Source: Owenia fusiformis (lineage: Eukaryota; Annelida; Polychaeta; Sabellida; Oweniidae). Taken from it: 64,000 nt of DNA. Shown here piece by piece: positions 56,093-64,000 of the stretch (positions are counted from its first letter, which is position 1; the number at the start of each line of letters is the position of its first letter). The notes beneath the pieces were generated by a model, which saw only the letters and a list, made by a program, of their open reading frames with translations, had not been told where the DNA came from and made no database searches. The translations under genes and the position numbers were made by a program. The stretch is taken from contig CAIIXF020000005.1 in NCBI GenBank assembly GCA_903813345.2, positions 37,577,375 to 37,641,374 of the forward strand. The letters run 5' to 3'.

Positions 56093-57169
56093 TTTATTTC
56101 CAATATTCAATTTGTGATACATTTACGTACCGAGGCTGGAAAATATATCTATTAGAATAAGCAGAAATGGTACGCTAGGTTCGACAACAATTTCGACGAA
56201 GAACTAATAAAAACTTACGCTTATATATACCTGATACTTATTTCCACAACATTCGTTTCAAACGTGACGTTTGTGAATATTCTTTTGCCGTTTTCAGTAT
56301 CAATTTCAGTAATAACGAAAACATCACGAAATAAAACTAAGAAATCAAGACCAGAGCATGGTGCAATGCGATGTAAAGTCATAGCGTTATAAAGATGACG
56401 AGTTAATACGAAATTAGACACACATATATCCGTTTAGATGAGATATACAGCGTGGAGGCAGATTTCGACTATCACTGATTACAGCAATTATGGTCGGGTA
56501 CTCTACCCATTAATAAATATAGACTCTTAAGAGACTAAAAGACTGCCTTTGGGGGTAATCGTCACTACTGATTCGATTGAGCTTATTTCACGGGTAAGTA
56601 GACTACCACTTTACTTTAACGTTTGATGTGATACCGATTATTTTGAGTTTATTCTTTGGTGCAGAGATTGGTTAGGTTTCAACAAGACTAAACTGAAAAG
56701 TGTACATTAATGAAGAATATGAATTAATCAGGGTTTCCATTAATGACTTAACATTTGTAAATCTTTTCAATACATATATTTCTAGTTTCGTTATGTATAA
56801 CATCTATGTGATGTACGTTACGATAACATTTCAGAGCTACAATTGTAATAGTTGTTGACTCATATCATAAGTTCATCATTTGGAAAAGAGCTAAGTTTAT
56901 TTTTATTAATGTTACGATGTACATTTTCATATAATAATGCAATTAATTTAAATTAAACGATTATAAATATCACTTTGATCCCATGAATTTTCCACATTCT
57001 CTGCGGAGAAGAGAAGAATGTGAAAGGAAAGTCGCCTAATTGTTGTCAAAGTTGACGATTTAAAATGATTTTTGTGTCATTATTGTATGTAAGCATTCCT
57101 GCTAGTTCATATTTATTTTCTCGACTTATCAGATATAAGTTGGGTATGTAGTCACTTGTTGTTTTGTTT
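56093..57169. other. gene-poor stretch
   Basis: Ordinary AT-rich sequence. An open frame on the minus strand at 56221-56421 (with NGKRIFTNVTFETNVVEIS) could be part of an Ig-like exon, but its splice sites are weak. Confidence 0.3.
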
Positions 57170-57540
57170 GTCCGTTTCATTTCCCTTTCCTGTCATTCAC
57201 TATGCTGTCATGCTTTTATCCGCCACGCACTGTCCTGTCGCCCATTTCTCTGTCATACCCCCGTCGTGTCCTTTCCTGTCATCCCCTTTTCTGTTATGTA
57301 CTTTCCTGTCAGGATATTTCCTATCACGCCTTTCCTGTCACACAATTTTATGTCATATCTTTTCTGTCATGTCCTTCCACGACATGTCCTTTCCTGCCAC
57401 GCTTTTCTCTGTCACGCCATTCCGTGACACCCTTTTCTGCCACGCCATTTCCTGTCACCCCCTTTCCTCTCACGCCATTTCCTGTCACGCCCTTTCCTGT
57501 CACGCCATTTCCTGTCATGCCCAATTCTTGTCATATAGTT
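57170..57540. repeat. degenerate 18-19-bp tandem repeat CCTTTCCTGTCACGCCATT
   Basis: About 18-20 imperfect copies around TTTCCTGTCACGCC. Several frames stay open through it (cysteine/histidine-rich repeats on one strand, Arg/Gly on the other), but they are by-products of the repeat. Confidence 0.85.
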
Positions 57541-57971
57541 AGCTTGTAAAATTGCAATATTACTAGTCGACCAGATATTTATCAAGCCAAACATCTAATG
57601 ATACAAACACCTAGGCCTGAGGTCAGAGATAGAAAACTAATTTGTTAAAGAAGCTCCACTCGTCTAGTAAATTCATTTCATAATTGCATAGGTTGGGAAT
57701 GCATGTTTTAGAAAAATCAACTGAACCGTATATTCCGAAATGAATGGAAGAATCCAATAAACTCACTATCAATTGACTCATTGATCGGTTCGGAGAAGTG
57801 TAATCTTTGATACATTTTCCAAAGAAGTGCTGTTGAACTTAACCACAATATGATTCTTTACTGGCCGAACTCCAATTTTTCGTTTTTCGATGGGTCAATC
57901 AGAAAAGTCATATTTGCTATATTAAACGATACGATAGGTTTAGGCACTTGGAAATCTGAAATTACCCTTAC

Positions 57972-58086
57972 TGCATGTGTATCTAGATGTTCGCCAACTA
58001 TACTGGCGACAACCATACAAAGGTATTCTCCGAGATGAAGCTTATTTGAAATATCAATCACACTTGTAAGATACATGATGGTAATT
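57972..58086 (-). CDS. possible Ig-domain exon fragment
   Basis: The acceptor CGTTTTACTTAG and donor GCA|GTAAGG bracket 115 nt on the minus strand. It reads ITIMYLTSVIDISN then LGEYLCMVVASIVGE. The pattern L-x-I-S-N ... G-E-Y-x-C-x-V ... V-G-E is that of the E to G strands of an Ig domain. The frame stays open past the donor to a stop at 57858. No confident partner exon was found, so this may be a gene fragment. Confidence 0.28.
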
Positions 58087-58089
58087 CTA

Positions 58090-59286
58090 AGTAAAACGAT
58101 AAATGAAAAACATTTTATGAATACTTATTACCAAAGACGATACATACAATCAAGATGTACTTATTAGTCATTTAAAATCGATCAATTTACATCGGGGCAA
58201 TGTTGATATTGGAATTGATTTTTGAATATGGTGTGTAATTCTTCTCATGTTGTTTTGTTGGCAAGCAAAAGTTTACTTCCAATAAACAGAATGTTTGTGC
58301 AGATATTTCTGGAGGAATGTTTTGCGACTTTAACTAAAATAAACGTTAACATGTCGAGGCCAATGATCTTTCTATGCCTTTTAAAATTCAAATACCATCA
58401 ATGGTATCCACTCTATAGGTTTGCCTACCGGAAGATTAAGAAACAAAATTAATATTCAAATTGCTATGCTATCAAATAAAAGCTCCCCGTTGCCAAAGTT
58501 ACAGAGAGGAGTGAAGACTTGATTTTCGTTTGTTAATGGCTTTGTGGGGTTTTGGATATATATTGGATATTTTAAGGTATGTTATTCTTATATGCATCGT
58601 GAATTGCATTCAAGGTCATTGAATGTCACGACATTGTTGATAATGTGTTTTATTGTTCATATTTTATGATGGACTTATCGGTTCTTTTAAATTATGGAAC
58701 AAATACTATTTGCAACTGGTCTTTATGGATCTTTGTACTTAGCCTACTAAATGCAGGACTTGTCTATATATTCTCATACATAAACCAGCCAGGCATGACG
58801 TACTTCATTACTCAACTCTAGCAGAGCATCAGCCTCAGATAATTCTCGTCAAGGAACGATTAACTACAAACGATTCCTTAAAACGCAGAAAATATATCAA
58901 TGGTATTCAATGTACATCTATGTAATGGGGTTGGTCAAGATATTTGCTAAGTCAATGGACTAACCACCCAGATATTTTTTTAATAAATTCCAATGAATCT
59001 GAAGCTTTTCCTTGCGTTCGTTGAGTATGCCATGAGTACTTTTAATACCACGGCATTTTGCTGATAAAAGTGAATCCATTTGTTTGCTCCAATTAAAGGT
59101 AAAATGTAAAATCTAAATTGTTCACTTACTTCCACTGACGAAGGCCTCATATAACAACATCCCTAACACACCTGTAAACGTCTAACTTGGTGGTAACTAA
59201 ATATATATACGTTTGTACCCATTAAACATATAACCTTATAATACTCACGCCCGGTGATCGTACAAAATGGATAGAGGGGGATTAGG
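58090..59286. other. gene-poor stretch
   Basis: Nothing beyond AT-rich sequence. Its right edge (59245-59286) is a partial copy of the CGGTGATCGTACAAAATGGA block found inside the next foldback element. Confidence 0.4.
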
Positions 59287-60370
59287 TTACGTGACGTGAG
59301 AGGGAAATAACACTAAAAGCAAATGGCCAGTCATTGGACTGATATACTTAGGGGTTAAGCTTCATAAGTTTTTTTAAGAGAACTTGTACATGAACGTGTA
59401 AAATTATTGTCATAGTTTTCCACTTCGAAGTATTTACTTTCAAGATTTGTATCACGCCCGGTGATCGTACAAAATGGATTGAGGGGGATGAGGCGATACC
59501 TGCAAGAAAACTAAAAAAAATGGAAGATTTATTTTTTCAACAGAAAATTTACAACTTAATTGCTAAATGAATATGCGCAGTGCATGGCAAAATGTTAGGC
59601 CATGCCATCTAGTATCTTTTTGAACTGATACCCTTCAAAGATATGAGATCCATTAAAAATGGATTGGGGGTAGGATGGAGGGGGGAATTTATATGTCTTT
59701 ACGATGGAACAAATTCACAAGAACTCGTGTATTTGAAAAAACTAAACTCAGTACCCCAGTAAGAAACTGGATATTATATCTCTGGAGAATGAAAAATGGG
59801 AAAATTTGGAGTCATAAGAATAAATTCAAGTAGAATGTCTTATCATGTCTTATATACACGTTATCCCCCCTCTATCCTATCCCCCCTCCATCCAATATTA
59901 ATTTATTTCGATTATTCTTTGTATAACGCATGGAAACTAACTTTAAAAAGTGAGCAATGTCATTAGTATTGTGATATAGCAAAAACATTGACTTTTGCAC
60001 GTTTGTGATGATTCGCCTTTTTAACAGATCTCATATCTTAGAAGGGATCAGTTCAAAAATACTTGATGGCCTAACATATTTTGTCATGCACTGCGCCTAT
60101 TCATTTGGCAATTCAATTGTAAATTTTCTGTTGAATTTTTTTTTTAGTTTTCTTGCAGGTATCGCCTAATCCCCCCTCAATCCATTTTGTACGATCACCG
60201 GGTGTGATACAAATCTTGAAAGTAAATACTTCGAAGCGGAAACGATGCCAATAATTTTACACGTTCATGTACAAGTTCTCTTAAAAAACTTATAAAGCTT
60301 AACCCCTAAGTATCTCAGTCCAATGACTGGCCATTTGCTTTTAGTGTTATTTCCCTCTCACGTCACGTAA
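59287..60370. mobile_element. 1.1-kb near-palindromic foldback element
   Basis: The ends TTACGTGACGTGAGAGGGAA and its inverted copy bound two arms of about 430 bp that match in inverted orientation through blocks such as TTCATAAGTTTTTTTAAGAG/CTCTTAAAAAACTTATAAAG, ATCACGCCCGGTGATCGTAC and CTCATATCTT. The centre (about 59700-59900) has GGATGGAGGGGGG and CCCCCCTCCATCC facing each other. It has no coding frame and should form a long hairpin. Confidence 0.8.
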
Positions 60371-60617
60371 CTCAAATCAAATTAACGTTTAAGCTAACAG
60401 AGCTGATGAGGCTAACTCATAATGACGATTGTCTAAGGAACTAGAGAGCGAATGTGACAATTCTTTACTTGGATCAATTTAATAAGCAAAAGTACATGAA
60501 CGTTATCCTTTTGATATTGGCCAAATATTCGTATAATTAATATTGTAGTAAGTATAAGACAGTAATTACGATATGATATGCACTTAATTAAGGATGCGTA
60601 AGACACCAATTACATTA

Positions 60618-60836
60618 TGTCCCCGCCATATCGTGGGGCCATATTGTCCGTCGGTCCGTCTATCTGTCTGTCCGTCTGTACGTCCTGCAGTTTTCTCATA
60701 AACCGCTACAGTTTTCCCCTTCACATTTCCAGGGATAACTTTTGAGTACATACAGATGCAGTAAAAAAATGCGACTCGATATTTCCTTCTTGTCGATCTA
60801 ACACTTGCAAGCAATATATTCGAATTCTAGATAGGG
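60618..60836. repeat. GTCCGTC-type repeat end
   Basis: CCCCGCCATATCGTGGGG (a short palindrome) is followed by GTCCGTCGGTCCGTC and further GTCYGTC words, then TTTCTCATAAACCGCTACAG. Same style as the left end of the element at 17711. Probably the head of another copy of that kind of repeat without its tandem body. Confidence 0.5.
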
Positions 60837-62432
60837 CAGGCCTTTAAACCTAATTACCTATTGGACTACAAGCATTTATATTATATGATCAAACATTGAT
60901 TGATAACTAGATGATTATATGATTTTATGGTTTAGGGGTATTCTGTATAGTTCTTTTCCTATGCTACTTTTTGTGCATTCTTACTAAATTGTCATCGATT
61001 TTTGTGACATTGTGTTATTGCCTGTTCAGTTCCTTTGGGAAAAACGCAATTCCTTAAAAAGAACAATTACAAATTTGAAGAATTAAAACAATTTTCGACA
61101 ACCCGTCTCTCAGACTCAGACTTCAGACTTCGCTGAAATTAAATTGCAACGATTGCAATCGCGCATATCAATTGGAGAATAATCTTTTCCTTATATGAGC
61201 AATATTGATTTGTCAATTCAATTTATAATCTTTGAAATGTATAGACATTTGTGATATAATAAGGTCCGACCCAGCAAACGTATACTCTACAATATACATG
61301 AAGGATATTTACAGTATAACAATACAATACAATGCATTACAATACAATTCCAATACAATGCAATGTAATACAAAACAATACAATATACAATGCAATGCAA
61401 TACATGCCTTACTCAGGAAGACAGCTAGTGAATCAACTTGACAAGGTTGGTCATCATTGTAAGTTTATCAGCGAGAGTGGTTGTGATTAATTGCGATGCC
61501 CGACCTAATGTCAACGTGGTAGACCACTGACCACAATTAACAGCGAGGAGGCAATTCATAGAGCTCTTATATCAATCATTATATAAAGGCCTAAAAGTGA
61601 AATGACAACAATCTCCATTATGGAACTGACGTAGAAATGTGATATTCTACCAAGTCACCCGAAACAAACTAGGCCAGTTTGTGCTCTCAATTTTTCACAT
61701 AGTTGATTCGTTATATTGATTTGTAAAACAAATGTGATTTTCATTTCGGGGTGAGCATTCATTGAATCTACACAGACGTTCAAAGATAGAGTCTAGATAC
61801 CAGATCTAAAAATGGGGTTAAAATACAATTTAGATAATTGGATTGCATATAAGGATACGGAGAAAAAATGAAGAGCCAAATTATCACAGATTTGTCTCTT
61901 ATATCCAAGACTATCCTAAAGAAATAGTCACGTCTACGATCGTATATTGGACGATCTACTCCTAATTACATTTCAACGTGATCCATTTAGTTGGGATACA
62001 TCAAGCTTCTATGCAAAGATATAAATTACAAAAACAGATCTAATCAGATTAATTTTCCGGGGATGATGCGGTTATCCCCATTATAACATAGTACACTCAT
62101 AAACCATACAAATGTACATAGGCAAATCCTATTTCCTGCTGATGTATTGTACCTATACTGATGATAGTTTATGCACTTTGTTAGGACGTAAAATATGTCC
62201 TGATTGGGCCATTACAATAGGCTTCCGATAAAAGTAAATTGCTCAAAGCACAAGAAGAAAAACACTCTATAATATTACATTTACAAAAATAGTTTGAGGA
62301 GCAAAGCCTAAGCAGATGATATACTTTGTGTTATATGTACAGTACTGGTCAATTAATAAGGGGTACGTATTTATGATTACTGAAAACTTTTGCATGTTTA
62401 TCATTCCCTAACATTTGACTACGTCATCATAT
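60837..62432. other. gene-poor stretch
   Basis: Apart from the microsatellite at 61312, I see no gene, RNA or element. Confidence 0.4.
61312..61405. repeat. (TACAA)n microsatellite
   Basis: Degenerate ACAATACAATRCAATAC words over about 95 bp. Confidence 0.8.
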
Positions 62433-62529
62433 ATTGCGCAGATCTATACGTCCATAAGAGTGATATTCTAACGTATGGACGTACGATTTATAAGAATATC
62501 ACACTTATGGACGTATAGAGCTGCGCAAT
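62433..62529. repeat. 97-bp hairpin with 36-bp stem
   Basis: ATTGCGCAGATCTATACGTC with CATAAGAGTGATATTCT pairs with its inverted copy ending GACGTATAGAGCTGCGCAAT, with only two mismatches over 36 bp and a loop of about 25 bp that itself holds CGTATGGACGTACG. It may be a minimal MITE or a structured RNA. Confidence 0.75.
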
Positions 62530-64000
62530 AAATGTGGCGTTGGGGGTTTCGCTCGAACCCCCTGAACACCGCCACCCCCCCCCCGACTACGGGTCTTGTT
62601 AGTTGAGTAACAATAGTTATAGATGATCAGTCAGGTAGCGCTAAGCAGGATGTTTTTTATAAGGACATAACGTATATTACAACTGGGACTCATATCATTA
62701 ATTTATATAGAAAAGGATATAAGTTGTGAGATGCAGATCGCCCCTTGGCCACATTATTAATATCTTCTCTATGGGTAACTGCCCGCGAAATTATTAATTA
62801 TTTTGGGTCAAGGGTATTACAAATTGGATCCTACTATTGTAATTGACCAATGTTATTAGTCAGCCTACGACGTCCGACATTTAATTTGGTAAATCTGCGT
62901 TATGTTACTGATCCAGCAGGATAGTTCATTTAGATGCAAATGATTGTGTCAAATTAATAGACAAATTTTTATTTTATAAGATGATATACGGAAAGGGTGA
63001 GATGTCTGTGTTCTATCTTGATATTGGCAGGAGGCTTTACATTATTTACTGGGATAAAATTATTTCTCGTTGGATCCTCTTGTTTACTGCTCTATGTAGA
63101 GTCATGATCTTGATTCTCCTATATTCTCTTGAAGAATATATTGCATAATCAGAGGAGGAAATATCCCATGATTCATTAGAGGTCAATTTTTATATGAAGA
63201 TATTTTCATCTGTAAATTATGAGATCATTCCTCCTATAGAGTTGTATTGCATAACGGGTCGAAGTACTTCACATTTTTCTTGCAAAACAATAAATAAAAC
63301 CATCGTAAAACCAACGTTAGGGATAAGTCATAATCTACAGTAAAAACCCCCCATTAAAGGCACATAAATTCTAAGCGATTAGACATTCATTCAGATAAAA
63401 GCGAGACTCCCATTACCATTTGTGAAATCCTGCAGAATGTCTTATCTCACATTAAAGATGAAACGGTAAATGATATAAAGAAATGGCAAACATTGACTTT
63501 GAGGAATACGAGTTGGGAAAAATCAACGGTGCAGACTTCCTCTTGTTTGAGAACTGCATGTAAATTTCCAGCCACTGACGATTAGAGTTATTGAAATAAA
63601 TAGAATCCTTCAGCAGCTCGTGGAGAGTTCTAACAAAGCATTTGTGATTAAGTATCATGAAAATAAAATCCACTTTAATCTCTGTTCTTATGAGACTTTG
63701 CCTAAGAGCTGTTATTTTCCTTAGAGTGCCTTTGACGGGACTTATCAAAGCTGTCAACCTTATACAAACCCAAATTATGGTAATTATTTTTCAAAGTCCG
63801 TCCAGGCAGGCTTTTTAACTTGATATTGTCATTCGGAATCTGCGACTGAATGAGTGGGGGCAAGGAATTAGTGTTAAGTTCTACAATGATTTGTGAAGTG
63901 AGGGGTATTTTAATTTGTTCTTCAACATGTATTGTTATGAGTTCAGAAGGAAGGAATCAAATGTACCATCCGATGGTCAAAGACAGTGGTTTTGGATTGC
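62530..64000. other. right edge, no firm gene
   Basis: A C-run lies near 62572-62583. A 26-codon plus-strand frame (63483-63563, starting MANIDFEEYELGK) and a 101-codon minus-strand frame (63452-63757) overlap, and neither has other support. Nothing else was recognised. Confidence 0.35.

Noticed and set aside
57156-57594. Cys/His-rich and Arg/Gly-rich repeat frames on both strands
   Set aside because: They follow from a degenerate 18-19-bp tandem repeat. Different frames give equally long products and there is no splice or start support.
63452-63757. 101-residue minus-strand frame and an overlapping 26-codon plus-strand frame at 63483
   Set aside because: They overlap on opposite strands, neither shows a domain, and no splice or regulatory signals support either.
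1-64000. tRNA, rRNA or other classical RNA genes
   Set aside because: I scanned for TTCGANTC-type B-box words and cloverleaf arms and found none that pair. The only tRNA-like match is the primer-binding site of the LTR element.

Overview
The window is a eukaryotic nuclear segment. It is AT-rich and intron-rich, with GT..AG splice sites, TATA boxes and many old and young transposable elements. The element families (GTCCGTCC-type repeats, an endonuclease-bearing Penelope-like relic, a mariner relic, many MITEs and foldback elements) and the EGF/beta-helix/multi-membrane-span receptor suggest a marine invertebrate, perhaps a lophotrochozoan. The phylum cannot be fixed from sequence alone. No tRNA, rRNA, CRISPR or bacterial operon structure was seen.

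Layout. (1) Bases 1-100 are the end of an acidic plus-strand coding exon. (2) 835-11735, minus strand: a complete six-exon gene of about 1414 residues, with a signal peptide, two EGF domains, a six-cysteine region, a parallel beta-helix and a multi-pass membrane part. Its 4.7-kb intron holds an old element of about 4 kb with long degenerate inverted ends; plus-strand zinc-finger exons lie inside that element. (3) 15105-27636, plus strand: a five-exon gene of about 1050 residues that I read as SIMC1, a SUMO-interacting partner of the SMC5/6 pathway with an Nse5-like C-terminal domain. A possible upstream first exon lies at 13028-13171. Its introns carry two related foldback-like elements whose ends are inverted arrays of 16-bp units, a 19-bp minisatellite, a GTCCGTCC/GGCCATTTT composite repeat and a short 3'-end retrocopy. 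(4) 27848-34860 is gene-poor and holds a chain of MITE-like inverted-repeat elements. (5) 35951-54829, plus strand: an orphan signal-peptide exon interrupted by a Penelope-like relic, then a three-exon gene for a 102-residue secreted peptide with 16 cysteines. The peptide gene's 15.5-kb first intron contains a mariner relic and a 12-kb LTR-internal-LTR-internal-LTR retroelement. (6) 55519-64000 is mostly repeats, with a signal-peptide-like micro-ORF and a possible Ig-domain exon on the minus strand.

The strongest results are three gene models rebuilt by splice-phase closure. Each sums exactly to whole codons. The most unusual non-genic structures are the three-LTR retroelement, whose outer LTRs match each other while the middle one differs, and the 16-bp-unit foldback family with a perfect 8-bp target duplication. 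Family assignments are from motif recognition only, because no database search was possible.
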